Shown here: positions 45,393 to 57,105 of the stretch, one piece after another | Numbering within the stretch: position 1 is the first letter of the stretch | Layout of the letters: each line of letters starts with the position of its first letter | DNA from: Timema cristinae | Taxonomy: Eukaryota > Arthropoda > Insecta > Phasmatodea > Timematidae | Assembly: GCA_039000515.1 (NCBI GenBank) | Contig: JBCFYV010000012.1 | Coordinates: 31,612,821 to 31,676,820, forward strand | DNA: 64,000 nucleotides | Reading direction: 5' to 3' | Program-made: the position numbers and the translations under genes | The notes under the pieces: model-generated | Told to the model about the DNA's origin: nothing | The model's database searches: none | Seen by the model: the letters and a program-made list of their open reading frames with translations, nothing else

Positions 45393-47165
45393 ATTACTTG
45401 ATTGATTTTCTTCATGTTAATATTATGTTCATGCCAAATAAATAAACATAGATGGTGATTTTAATTGGGATTATTTTTTTTATATTAAGACATGTACACT
45501 TATTTGTATTTGAAAAATATTGTGTACTTTGTGAAAAAATGTGTAAGTTTAAATTTTTAAATAAATATAGATTATTTTAAACTTAGTTTGCTTTTTAATT
45601 ATATTTCCTTAAACATTAATTTAAACTTGATGTGTTGATTCTAGTTTTTCTAGAAATGGTTAAAGAACTATATTGTGCCAACCATTTTCACTTGAATAGA
45701 TTTTATTAAAAAAACTTAATATTGACCCAATGTAAATAATTTTTGTAGAAACCAATATTTATTTAAATTCATTTGGTCTTAAAAATATTTAAAAAAAATT
45801 GTTCAAGTGAAATGGATTAGCAGAACAACTAATAGTAAAAATAAAATCAAAATAATAGTAATAATAGTAGTGCTACGCAATTAAAATACCTACTGAGCCA
45901 CCGAGACCGCTATTTAATACAACAAAAGTGCTCACATATTTGTCTAGATAGTAGCACAAATGCGGAAAACTCCATACAAACATTTTAACATGGACTTAAC
46001 AGATCTTTCGTGTTATCCTGATCACTGATCTAGTTTATTATGGTTGTGATCCTTTGTAGTTTTTCTGTCCATTTAAAATTATTGATATAATTTTTTTTTA
46101 TCAATGATTCATGCTCATGTTAATTATTCTTTGCTGACTCCTAAGTATTTGTTATTTTGGAAGTTTTTAAACTAATAGTTAGCAGTAGTTTTACGTAAAT
46201 TCAGGTATTGTTCTTTCTCATTCTATTATAAAGCTATTTTTACTGTATATTCTTTCAAGGCTAATATGATATATATATTTTTTATAATAGGCCTTAAATA
46301 GTTGAACACCAAACTCATTTAGTCAAAAGACACCGTTAGACAAATTGCACCATTAAAGCTCCACATTTATCATATAAACAAGCTTAAGAGCCAGCCTATT
46401 ATTTAGCTTTCAGTTTATTTTTTCGAGGTTAGATTCTTATAGTCTCTTTTTTTTACAAAATATGTCACTCTTCTCTCCTTTTTTTGTGCCTTCAAGTGCT
46501 CAAGAATTTAAAATTTTGGCTCCAAGAAGAAAAAATTGGCTAGTACAGACTTGTTTATATGAACTCACAGCTGAGTAAATATGTGCATGTGCATTGAAAT
46601 AAAGAACGAATGGCAGTGAGAGGATCCATCGTTACGGAAACATTCAAAATTAAAAGTTGACTGCATGTGGAACTCTTTCAGACATATTTTTCTTCAAATT
46701 AAAACACCCCAGGAAAACCGGCTACTAGGAAAAAAATTTCCTGAGGAATACCAAGTTTTCAGAAATATTGGCTTTGCTTTTGTAGGGTCAACACCTCTAT
46801 TATTAATAATATTAAAAGTGCTTGCTTTGTTCTCATCCAAAATACTAGTACATCCGTTTTGCCTTTTAAGGTTATTGCACACTTTTATTTTAAGTTTGAT
46901 AGTCAAAATCAAGGTATAAATATATTTCTTGTGATTGTACTTAACCTACATTTTAGTATATAGCCTACTGGAAGTTTTCTTAACAAAGTTGTTTTTAGTT
47001 TATTTGATTCTTATATTATGATCAGCTGACTGCTTGTGCTTGCTTGCTCTTTGCTGTAGACAATTTTCTTTCAAAATTTTTGATTGGATGAAGTCTCTAT
47101 CTCATTGGTTGAAACAGTCACGTCATTATGGATATTGACTTTCTGATTGTGAGTAGAATTTCTTA
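45393..47165. other. intergenic, nothing recognised
   Basis: AT-rich. An open frame at 46665-46919 and its antisense were inspected and not assigned to any family. Confidence 0.35.
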
Positions 47166-47173
47166 AGGACCAA

Positions 47174-47346
47174 GAATACGGACTATGAACCTATGGATAT
47201 GGAGTCTGTGTCAGGGCCTTTAGAAAGTAAGATATCTTAGACAAAAAGTATCATGAAGCAACTTCAGAAGCATTTGATCATCTGTTCAAAGAAGCTAATG
47301 AACAATTGAAGAGAACAATACAGAAGGGGAATTTGCAGGAAGTAAA
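47174..47346 (+). pseudogene. coding-like fragment of unknown family
   Basis: In one frame YEPMDMESVSGPLESKI is followed by a stop; in a shifted frame DILDKKYHEATSEAFDHLF, then KEANEQLKRTIQKGNLQEV, runs up to the MITE at 47347. The composition (helix-forming, charged) looks like degraded protein-coding sequence, but I do not recognise it. No start codon or splice sites were fixed. Confidence 0.25.
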
Positions 47347-47732
47347 GGGCCCTGCATACGATTTGATCTGGTTGGCCTGAACATATCAGGTGACACACAC
47401 ATTATGCCTCCTATATTATCCAAACACCAAAATATTGAAATCACGCTAATAGCATATTTAGGGACTAATTCCAGAAAAAGAAAATTGTAGGCCGAAAAAT
47501 GACTGATTGAACAGAAAAAATTCAGTCGTATGATGTTACTACATATACAATACTACTCACACACATGTTTGTAGCACAACGGACAATTCTACAGACAAAA
47601 TGATTTGGTTGTGAGGCTGGATGCACCTATCACCTGACATGAAATAGAAAAGAAAAAAAATTGTCTGGAGACACACCTACACACGACCCAATATTGCACC
47701 TGATCTGACCAAATCGTGTTGTCTGTAGGGCC
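47347..47732. mobile_element. MITE-like element with GGGCCCT ends
   Basis: The left end GGGCCCTGCATACGATTTGA and the inverted right end GGCCCTACAGACAACACGAT pair with a small gap; both continue to a CAGGTG motif. About 386 bases, non-coding. Harbinger elements have similar GGG-rich ends, but the target duplication is unclear. Confidence 0.5.
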
Positions 47733-48168
47733 TTTTAGGGTTACTCAGGGTATGTTAAATTTTTGCATGAAACTAAGAAGTGGAAACTCTTCAAAAAACT
47801 TAGATACAAGAAACAAATAGTTTGAACACTGCTTTCCTTGCCAAAAAACATAAAACTTATTTATTAATTATTTTAATTGTAAATAATAGTAGTATCTCTC
47901 AGTTTTTTGTCATACACACACAAGTATGTTCTACTACATAATATTTTTTGGAAGTTTTGGAGTTAAAATGGTTGAATTGACCAACTTTGAGAAGTTTAAG
48001 TGGGTAGAAAAGCTCACTGCGCAGAAATTATTGTAAATGATCAATTTTATATCAAATTAAAGAATTTTTTCCATTTATTTAGTGTGACTTTTGAGGTAAT
48101 TTTACAGACTACTAAAGTTTTGAGGGGAAACTATTCTTAATCATCTAGTAGTTTTATAAAGTGTGACC

Positions 48169-48393
48169 TGCCTCGGTGGCGTAGTTGACTAACGCGCTTG
48201 TCATGTTTAGCTTGACTGCTGAGGACGGGGAGATCGAGGTTCGAATATCGGTCGGGTGAAATGGGGTGGCTTTTCATAAATGTTTTTCAACTCTCCCTCC
48301 ACGCAAATGAGGGTTCACGTCCTCTAATTAAACCTTCTCAATTCCTAATCCATTAGCATATAACCCGAACAGGTAGTAAGATGCGGTGCTAAA

Positions 48394-48427
<34 letters not shown>

Positions 48428-48432
48428 ATAAA
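48169..48432 (+). mobile_element. tRNA-derived SINE, family B
   Basis: Head: CTCGGTGGCGTAGTTGACTA (box A-like) and GATCGAGGTTCGAATATCGG (box B). The body has CTCCACGCAAATGAGGGTTC and the tail ATAACCCGAACAGGTAGTAA, then GATGCGGTGCTAA and (ATT)n at 48393-48425. It is the better of the two family-B copies. Confidence 0.85.
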
Positions 48433-51099
48433 GTGTGTGTACTTGTAATTTTCTACACCTTTAATTTTTTTCTGGTCTCAACTGGCCTTTTTTTGGTTGA
48501 GAATTAAAAATAAATATATTAAATGTTGGTGCAAAAACATGTGAGCAGCAAACATTTGACTATATTGAGCATTTGGAGCTTTGGTCTCTTTTCACTCTCT
48601 TTTATTGCAATTATAATCTCCTTTCTCAGGGCGGTCTACCATTCCTAGGGCTATATGCAATAACTTGACTAAGTGGATGCTTTGTTGACACTAGTGTGGG
48701 TTTTCTTGTGTCATCATAGGTTAAAAGGTGGAGCGATAGTGTGCTTGGGACCACATAATCAGCCCACTAAGCATTCACTATAGGTTTTTGAATAACGCCC
48801 TAGCCCTGTATAAATTGGTGATAGAAGAAGAGCTGAAGGTGGGATTAATTTTTTCCCACTGTCATTATTTTATAAATTCAATGTTTTCGAGCACTTGCAC
48901 ACACATCGAAAGAAGCAAATTTCTGATTTGACCTCTAGCAAATAAATATTGTGAAAAAATATATTTTATTTTTATATTAAATGTGTATTTAATTTAATGT
49001 AGAGCTACCAGTGTCACATAAGTCCAAGTATTGCTGTTTTATTTTCATAGCCAGCTAGTCTAGAAGATAACCTCTTGATTACCTCAGCTTCCTATAATCT
49101 TGGTTTCATGTGGATGAGATCATACCATGATGGTTTGTGTTACAGTACACCTGTGGTCTTGTGTGGTGCACACCAAAATGACTATAATGTCATTGTTTGA
49201 TATTTTACCACCCACATTTAATTATTTCATTGAACAGTTAATTTTATTTATAATTATAAATTTAGGTTGATTTGGAAAATTGTCATAATAATTAATATAA
49301 ACTTGTGTTTTTCCATGACATCATCAATATTATGTTTTTCTTCTACAATTTAGTCCTTATGGATATGGTACTTGTGATCACCTACATTAACACAAATCCC
49401 TTAAATAAATTTGTATGCTTTGTAAAGATAGTACATTATTTTTGGGGGTTTAGTGTAATGTGTCCAAATAGTTCTAGAACTCGTTCGCATCGGTGAGTGG
49501 AACTTTTTCTTATTTGATTGAACTTTTTTTTTTGGTCACATCGATTCTACATGTTTTAAAATTTGGAATAATGTATGGCTGATATCAATATTTAGGATAT
49601 TTTAAGAAAGAAATGGCCGAGAATGGGACTTATATTGCATACTTACCCACCAAAGGGCATCCAGGGTTGTTAATGGTGGTATCTGACAGCTAGTAGGTCT
49701 TTATTGCAAACATTGACTAGTATCAACCTATTTGAAAATAATTATTATTTGCTTACTAATACTAGGGTATATCATCAATAAAATGTTTTATCAAACAGGT
49801 CTAATAATAGGCCTACCTCCCTTAGGATTAGCCTACTGTATAATTGGCATTTTCATAACTTATTTAAAGAACAAAATATATTAATGAAACTTAAGTCTTT
49901 TGTTTGGGTTGTGGCATTAAGAGATATTTTAACTTAGTACATGGAATAATTAATTATAACATATTATATTCAAACTTATATCTTGTTATAACTGGCTACC
50001 ACAGTAAAAGTAAATGTTTTTACAACTTAGTAAGGCAGCCATACAAGATATATTTCAAAATAAAACCTTTTTATTTTGTTAAAGTAAAAACACAACCATC
50101 ATGACAGTTTGTATGATGCATTTAACCACCCTTGTTTCAGCTGATTTGCCATCTTAATTTAAGTAGAGCACGCCACATTTTAAAAGTTCTTGTTCAAAAA
50201 TAATTTTTAATTGAACCACAGATGCCGCTTCCAGAAAAAAGAAACATCCTAACGATTACTTTCATAAGTTTCAATAATGTAAAAATGGTTAGTAATTTTA
50301 TTTTTGTGAATGTTTTCGACTGCCAAAGTAACAACAAATCAACACATAGTCTAGTTAAATCATATGGTTTTCTGAATCAGATATGGTAACTTTTCCTATC
50401 TGTCAGATACCACCTATCCATACTGTGGATGCCGTTTATCATGGCTACCAGTGGAGTGGAGTTGACACGCCATGCCTTCATAAATGTCTAAAGTATATTA
50501 ATTAGTAATAAAAAATGTACTGCAATAAAATTCTACAATTATTAATAGAGGTTACTTCATGGGAAGCTTCTTTGGCATTGTGTGAATAAATTTGTCAGGC
50601 TGAATTACAAATATTGCTCTTAAAGAATAAAAAAGTTTAAAAGTAAAATTATATATTTACCACAGTTGGTTATAATAGCTTATTATAAGTTTCTATTTTG
50701 AAGCCATAGTCAAGAGTCTGTACATGGCGTTTCATTTGAAGTAAAACTCATTACTGCACAGGCCTAATATTGTATTTCTTCTTTCTTTAATCAGGTATCA
50801 TATAAGCATAGTTTAGTTTCATGCTCCTATTGTATTTGAATTCTCAAAGGTCTTCATAACATAATTTTAAATTAGCAAGTTAATTTTAAGAATAAACTCA
50901 ACTTAACCTAAAATTCTTACTGCCCATCATGTTAAAGGTCTAATAACATTTGGCAAATTAACATTTAGGGTGCTTAGAATAATATACCCTTTTTGAAGTA
51001 TTTGTAATTTAGTTTTGGTGATTTGCATAAACACTTTTTTAATTTGACATAACTCTTCAAGGGATGCCATGTGTTTTCAGTTTGTGTTGAGGTTATACA
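48433..51099. other. region upstream of RPB6, no firm gene
   Basis: No exon could be supported. An inverted pair of ~32-base segments (49660-49697 and 50399-50437) is listed separately. GTTTTCAG at 51076-51083 could be the acceptor of a 5' UTR intron of RPB6, with the ATG 16 bases downstream. Confidence 0.4.
49660..50437. repeat. inverted pair of ~32-base segments
   Basis: GGCATCCAGGGTTGTTAATG, then GTGGTATCTGACAG, at 49660 recurs inverted at 50437 as GGCATCCACAGTATGGATAG, then GTGGTATCTGACAG. About 780 bases separate the ends. It may be the ends of an unrecognised DNA element. Confidence 0.45.
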
Positions 51100-51495
51100 A
51101 TGGCAGATGATGAGTTTGATGGTGATGAGCCAGGGGACGACTTTGATGATGCAGATGATGACGATAACATCGAGGAACTTGATCAGGCTGAGGAGGAAGG
51201 GGAGAATATTGAATTGCTGGCACCCGGAGACGCAGGGGGCAGTGTTGCCAAGTCAAAGAGGATCACAACACGATACATGACTAAATATGAACGTGCAAGA
51301 GTGTTGGGGACTAGAGCACTGCAGATAGCCATGTGTGCGCCGGTAATGGTCGAGTTGGAAGGAGAAACTGACCCTCTACAGATCGCTATGAAAGAGTTGA
51401 AACAGCGCAAGATCCCCATTATAATCAGACGATACTTGCCTGACAACAGTTATGAAGACTGGGGCATTGATGAACTCATCATTATAGACCATTAA
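51100..51495 (+). CDS. POLR2F: DNA-directed RNA polymerases I, II and III subunit RPB6 (RPABC2)
   Basis: RPB6 is a small nuclear subunit shared by all three RNA polymerases; it clamps the largest subunit and helps hold the assembled core. The ORF is complete, 131 codons from ATG 51100 to TAA 51493-51495, close to the family's usual 127-131. The N-terminus is the expected acidic, disordered tail ([18 protein letters not shown]). Residues from about 53 onward are the conserved RPB6 fold: [74 protein letters not shown]. These match insect RPB6 best, to my eye. The coding region is uninterrupted. No poly(A) tract or flanking duplication marks it as a retrocopy, and every conserved position is intact, so I take it as functional. 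Confidence 0.97.
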   Translation: MADDEFDGDEPGDDFDDADDDDNIEELDQAEEEGENIELLAPGDAGGSVAKSKRITTRYMTKYERARVLGTRALQIAMCAPVMVELEGETDPLQIAMKELKQRKIPIIIRRYLPDNSYEDWGIDELIIIDH

Positions 51496-51810
51496 TGACT
51501 CTTGGGTTGGTTATCATGATAATTGTTATTATTGATACATATTAAAATCAAATTATTTCTCTCCAAGATTTGTTTTGACAAATATATAATTCAAGTAAAC
51601 CACAGATATCTATTTTTATCAAACACCATTAAATTTTTTTAAATTGTTTTGAAATTTAATAATTTTAACATTTCTTTGTATTCAAGCTTACCTCAAATTA
51701 AAATACAGTGCACTGTACTACAAATATTTTCTGCTTGCAGGCAAGTACACGTGTGCGTACTCTATTCTGTAGATTGTATTGTTAAAAGTTAATCTAACTC
51801 TACTAAGTAC

Positions 51811-51816
51811 AATAAA
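51811..51816 (+). promoter_or_regulatory. polyadenylation signal of RPB6
   Basis: AATAAA is the first canonical signal after the RPB6 stop, giving a 3' UTR of about 330 bases. Confidence 0.6.
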
Positions 51817-53017
51817 ATCATTAAATTGTATATTTCCTATTGCTATTGATCCTCGACCTTTTATTTGAACTTAGTCAAAACAAAGTTTTGTATACTTAAT
51901 TGCTTAAATAGGAACACATTAAAGAAGAATCTTAAGACAAAAAAATACATTCAATGACTTGTTACTTTGAAATAATATTTTATTTATTTTACAACTAATT
52001 ATGCTGGTAAAAAATTGGGATAGACACACCTGGTGATACACAGTTTAATATTTTATCCCTGTGGAATTTTTTAGTCACATTGATATTACAATAAATTCCC
52101 TCTTGAATTTCCCATGGGTCATGGTATTTATTTTACAGCATTACACAAGTTTTCTGACTATTTTACATAGATTGTGGTAAACAATTCAATATGAAAATGT
52201 CAAAAATAAATTCAGCTACACAATGCTAAAAGATATGATAAATGATATGAGTAATCAAAATTGTTACTAAAGGGTTTACATGTTAAGAGCAAAGCTAAGG
52301 ATACACATAAATCATCTCAAAGAATCTAATCAGGGGATTAATTAGCTACAAAATCTCTGAGATTAAATAAATAACATTTCTATGAGGGTATAGTTTTTGA
52401 ACTAACAATTTGGGTTTATTTTGTTATAAGTTTAATGAAAGTGTTAGATATTTTCGAAAAAAAAGAAAAAATCTGATCTAGAAATTTAACCTTTAAAAAA
52501 TTAATGAGTGGGAAGTTTCAAAAACTTTCTGACTTTTTTCTCCCTTATTTTTACTAATTTATCAGGCTTTGACTATGAAGCTTCACCAATTAAAATATTG
52601 ACTGCTAAATTATACAATTATGTTAAACTTTTCAAATACAAATTAATGTTCACATGACAAACATCTTTAGTAATTAAATAATACATCTAATACCCAGATA
52701 AAAAAATTGTCTTAGGTGAATTCACACATTGGCTGGGTAGCGCAGCAATTCACATGCTAGCAGATTCCCAACATATTTATTTTCTTATAAATAAACAGAT
52801 CTAAGATCAATATCACAATGAATGTTTTCAAATTATTGTGTTGTGTCCTTAAACAAATCGAAACAAGAACAGAACACATAACTTCAATCTAATAAGTGAT
52901 TTATTTAGAACCATTTCACAACAGATTGACTCAAGTTTTGTTTTGATTGAGTCTTCCAAGCTAATGGTGTCATGAAGAAAAAGACTCTGAAGTTATGTCA
53001 AGTCCCACCAAGCGAAC
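51817..53017. other. intergenic, nothing recognised
   Basis: AT-rich sequence after RPB6; no gene or repeat supported. Confidence 0.4.
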
Positions 53018-53481
53018 AATGTTGATGAGTTTTTTGAAACACATTTTAATTGTGTAATAAGGAACGACTAAGAATTATTTGTAATAGAATTCAATTTTTG
53101 GTAAAATTGTACAAATTGTTTTAATTTAGCATAAAAAACATAAATATATGATGTAATATAATAATAATTACAAGTTATGGTATCTTATAAAGACAATATG
53201 ATACAATCATTGAAATTATAACAAACATCTAAAAAGTTTAATACATATTAAAAATTGTGTACTTTTGAGTCAAATTGCATTAAAATAATGTTATGATGGG
53301 ATGATGTAATCATGCATATATTACATGTCTTGTATTATATTGGGAATTAAAAAGAATTAGTCGTGAGAATTTCGCAGATATATAGAATGAATGAAGATAT
53401 GTAAAAATTGAATTCCTTCTTTATCTGTAATTTCCTGCTCCTTGGATACTGCTACAATCCCTGCGACATTTTTAGAGCTTT

Positions 53482-53516
53482 GACATGTTTCAATGCTATG
53501 ACGGCATTATCCTCAG
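53482..53516 (-). ncRNA. hammerhead-like motif, left arm
   Basis: Minus strand: CTGAGGA, then AATGC/GCATT as stem II around a 7-base loop, GAAAC, AT, GTC. Core and stems II and III fit a minimal Penelope-type hammerhead; no convincing stem I with the flanks is seen, so it may be inactive. Confidence 0.45.
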
Positions 53517-53609
53517 GTCAGCGTTAAAAGTTAGGTAGTTGAGTGTTCCATGTTTGAGAAAGGAAACAAACAACATGGAACACTCAACTACCTAACTTTT
53601 AACTCTGAC

Positions 53610-53644
53610 CTGAGGATAATGCCGTCATAGCATTGAAACATGTC
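53610..53644 (+). ncRNA. hammerhead-like motif, right arm
   Basis: Inverted duplicate of the motif at 53482-53516, identical in core (CTGAGGA...GAAACATGTC), now on the plus strand. Stem I is again weak. Confidence 0.45.
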
Positions 53645-54110
53645 AAAGCTCTAAGAATGTTGCAGGGATTGCAGCAGTATCCAAGGAACAGAGAATTACA
53701 GTTAAGGAAGGAATTCAATTTTTACATATCTTCATTCATTCTATATATCTTCAAAATTCTCACAACTAATTCTGTTTGATTCCCAATATAATACAAGACA
53801 TGTAATATATGCATGATTACATCATCCCATCATAACATTGTTTTAATGCAATTTGACTCAAAAGTACACAATTTTTAATATTTATTAAACTTTTTAGATG
53901 TTTGTTATAATTTCAATGATTGTATCATATTGTCTTTATAAGATACCATAACATGTAATTATTACTACCAATCTTTTCATATATGGATCAAATTATAGTG
54001 CCGATATTATTATTATATTACATCATATTATATCTATGTTTTTTTATGCTAAATTAAAACAATTTGTACAATTTTACCAAAAATTGAATTCTATTACAAA
54101 TGTTGATGAG

Positions 54111-56126
54111 GCTGAAAGCTTGTGATTGGTTAGCGTTCATCGTGTTTATGCTTTTATCTTGTTTTAAGTGAATGTGTGAATCCACAATAAGTCAACTTGC
54201 GTCTATATCACAAGGATTTGTAGTAAAGCTTAACAAGTTGAGACTTTAGTGCTTTTGGTGAAAATCTACATGAGACTTTTTAAATTTCTCGATTACTTTT
54301 TATGACATCAAGAACCTTGTCATATTAGTCAATTAATTCACCGATTAAATTAATGTAGAACATAATATATTATACACAGATGTAATAATAAGTTGATTTA
54401 TCAGCTTATAGTTGAACCAAAATATGTTAAAACATCTTGTAAATAATGATTTAGTATCTTTGTAATTTTCATTGTTTCATCAAAAGAAAGAAATAAAAAT
54501 AAATGAACATTGATTTGGCCTCAGATATATTTCATACATTTGATTTGGTCACAGACCCTTAAAGAGAAGTGGGAAATATGAATGGTGAATGCAGAAATAA
54601 AGAGCTTATTGTTCCAGGTTGGCACTCTCTCCTATTATTTGCTTTATATTATTATTACTGTTTTGTTAGTTTTATTCTTGGTTACCATACACCTTTGTTT
54701 AGCAGTGGATATAGTCAGTGATGGGACTAGTGTGTTCCTTCATTACTATTTTGAGTTTCTGCAGACTGGGCACTTAATTAAAGAGGGACTACATTGTTTT
54801 CACGCCTCGTCAAACCATTTTGGGTTTTAGAAGTAAAAAGTCAAGCAACTTTTTTTGTTAATTTCAAATATTTTTTGGCTCAATACGTGGCTAGGTTCTT
54901 TCATCTTTTGAGTTGAATGTTGATATTTGAATTTGATTCCTTACTAAAAATGTATTATTGAGTGAAAGTTTTCATTAACTGATGAATTTATAGTCAGCCT
55001 ATTTTATTTTATATTTGATCTAGATTTAAATTAGTTTGTAACTAAGTCGTGTGTTGAAAGTGGGCATTATACCTCTGGTTGAATAAAACTAATTTTTAAG
55101 ATGCTTATCTGATAAATCACTCTGTATTTTAGAATAGCCTATTCACAGTAACTTTGATTATTTTTTTTCAACAGTTAAAATGCTATTAAAAATGGCTTCT
55201 TTTTTTATCAATCTTACAAAACCTGTTATCACTAGTTAGATTGATAAAACATGTTTGCGAGGTGGATACATCCAGAACTTTGTGGTATCTTTTAAACAGT
55301 TAGAAAAGGCCAAGTCAGTGTGCATTGATTTTAACTTGCATGATTTCACTCCACCCAACAGTTTATAAATAAATTGCTGGGAGATACAAACAAAACTGAT
55401 AAATTTAAATTAAATACTGAAAATCGAGTTTACTAAGAAAATATTTTGTCTTTCTAATATCCTTGTATTTTAAAAATTAAGAAATTTTATTTAAATTTCA
55501 TTATAAACAGTATTATAAAATTGTATTAATGTGCTTTGTAATTAAAAAAAAAATTGAATGTTAAAATAGAGCATATCATTTGAAGCATGTCCTTAAACTA
55601 TGACCATATCGAGCGAGGTTTGACATAGTCTGAAGGAAATGGTTTCAATGATTATGCCCGGGTCCAACCAGAAACATAAGCTGCAGTTTACCTCCAAGTT
55701 TGCTTTCCAGATCACATCTTCTATATTTTTTTTCAACAAATAAAAATTCTGCTGCTCTCCAGTTTTAGAATGAAACATTTTATTATTAATCTAAATTTTA
55801 CTTCCAATTAAAATATCGAAAGACTTTTTCTTAAATTTGCTCTACTTTACAAATCTTGTGAGTACATTACTTAAATGACAAAAATATTCCTCTTATTTAT
55901 GACTAATAAGGAAACACAATGACTAAAAATATTTCGAAAACATGGGGGAGGGAGGCAATATGAAGCTAAAAAAAAAACTAAAAAAAAACATAGAAACCTT
56001 ACCTAAAAAAAAGAGAAAAACATACCGGTAATTTAACCGTTTTATTTTAAATTTTAGGGCCTATTTATTCTCTTCTTTTACACCATACTTTGAAAATTAT
56101 AGTTCTTTATGACTAATAAAAATACT
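54111..56126. other. intergenic, nothing recognised
   Basis: AT-rich, several A runs at 55950-56020. ORFs of up to 82 codons (54582-54830) were inspected and not assigned. Confidence 0.4.
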
Positions 56127-56228
56127 ATGGTTTAAATTAGGAGGGATAGCCAGAACACTTACCTAGGTGATACTGGAGTAGAAATTGTTTAGATATAACA
56201 TTAAAAAACACACAAACACATTTTTAAG

Positions 56229-56256
56229 GACAAGCTTTCACTGTCAGCTTCATCAG
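56229..56256 (-). ncRNA. hammerhead-like motif, left arm (stem II shortened)
   Basis: Minus strand: CTGATGA, AG, CTGACAG, T, GAAA, GCTT, GTC. The exact consensus CTGATGA is present, but stem II is reduced to CTG-A-CAG by a 6-base deletion relative to the right copy; probably inactive. Confidence 0.4.
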
Positions 56257-56396
56257 GTCAAGAGAGTAGACTGATGCTTTTGGTTGAACTGTAAGGTTGA
56301 CTGTTTTTCAGTTATGACATCACTGTATAGATAGCAGCACTATGGATAATGCTATATTGAATCTAATAATAAGTGTGCTGGTAGGAAGGAGAGGAA

Positions 56397-56672
56397 TTAT
56401 CTAGGGTTGAGGTTAAGGGCTTGTATGGATTTGATGATATATTGATGGGCCAGTTCCCATATCCTTAGTTGTGAAGGGTTGCATATTGCTTTGTTCAGGG
56501 ATTTGACCACCTTGGTTGTGTAACAGTTTAATAACTAAAATAAGTCCAGATTATGGGTTTCGGCATGTGCTGCTACGGGCTTCTCTTTATTTTTCAATTT
56601 TGTGTCATGTCGATGACCATTCATTCTCTTTCTTAGTGTTTCTGTTGTGAGACCATTGTACTGTGCTTGACA
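56397..56672 (-). pseudogene. Penelope-like GIY-YIG endonuclease fragment, left copy
   Basis: Minus-strand frame of 92 codons. It begins CQAQYNGLTTETLRKRMNGH, where YNGLT stands at the YIG(Q/E)T position and R is the following conserved Arg, followed by EKPVAAHAETHNLDLF, matching the AEHA..TGH.IDF pattern. After one in-frame TAG come KVVKSLNKAICNPSQLRIWE and LAHQYIIKSIQALNLN, ending TAA at 56397. The GIY half and the RT are missing. The same TAG occurs in the right copy. Confidence 0.8.
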
Positions 56673-56680
56673 TGGTTGCA

Positions 56681-56929
56681 ACAGAAACACTAAGAAAGAG
56701 AATGAATGGTCATCGACATGACACAAAATTGAAAAATAAAGAGAAGCCCGTAGCAGCACATGCCGAAACCCATAATCTGGACTTATTTTAGTTATTAAAC
56801 TGTTACACAACCAAGGTGGTCAAATCCCTGAACAAAGCAATATGCAACCCTTCACAACTAAGGATATGGGAACTGGCCCATCAATATATCATCAAATCCA
56901 TACAAGCCCTTAACCTCAACCCTAGATAA
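56681..56929 (+). pseudogene. Penelope-like GIY-YIG endonuclease fragment, right copy
   Basis: Inverted duplicate of the left copy, starting at TETLRKRMNGHRHDTKLKN because its beginning lies beyond the palindrome centre. It has the stop TAG at 56789-56791 and ends TAA at 56927-56929. No start codon belongs to it; it is a relic. Confidence 0.8.
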
Positions 56930-57071
56930 TTCCTCTCCTTCCTACCAGCACACTTATTATTAGATTCAATATAGCATTATCCATAGTGCTGCTATCTATA
57001 CAGTGATGTCATAACTGAAAAAACAGTCAACCTTACAGTTCAACCAAAAGCATCAGTCTTACTCTCTTGAC

Positions 57072-57105
57072 CTGATGAAGCTGTCTGTGACAGTGAAAGC
57101 TTGTC
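57072..57105 (+). ncRNA. hammerhead-like motif, right arm
   Basis: Plus strand: CTGATGA, AG, stem II CTGTC-TGT-GACAG (five pairs), T, GAAA, GCTT, GTC. Core and stem II are intact; stem III is short or bulged and stem I is not evident. Confidence 0.5.

Larger units (their letters stand above)
53030..54098. mobile_element. Penelope-like element relic: head-to-head inverted pair with TSD
   Basis: The left part (53077 to about 53548) and right part (about 53573 to 54098) are inverted copies around a short centre (GTTTGAGAAAGGAAACAAAC). The right arm carries about 50 extra bases near 53967-54015. AATGTTGATGAG flanks the whole on both sides (53018-53029 and 54099-54110), an apparent 12-base target duplication. 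The left end has 47 bases more than the right. Each arm holds a hammerhead-like core oriented outward. No protein remnant was identified, so the Penelope assignment is inferred from the ribozyme motif and the layout shared with the element at 56127. Confidence 0.65.

Noticed and set aside
46665..46919. Open frames on both strands (84 and 72 codons)
   Set aside because: No start context, splice signals or recognisable motifs on either strand; could not decide that either is coding.
51183..51446. 87-codon minus-strand ORF
   Set aside because: It is the antisense shadow of RPB6.
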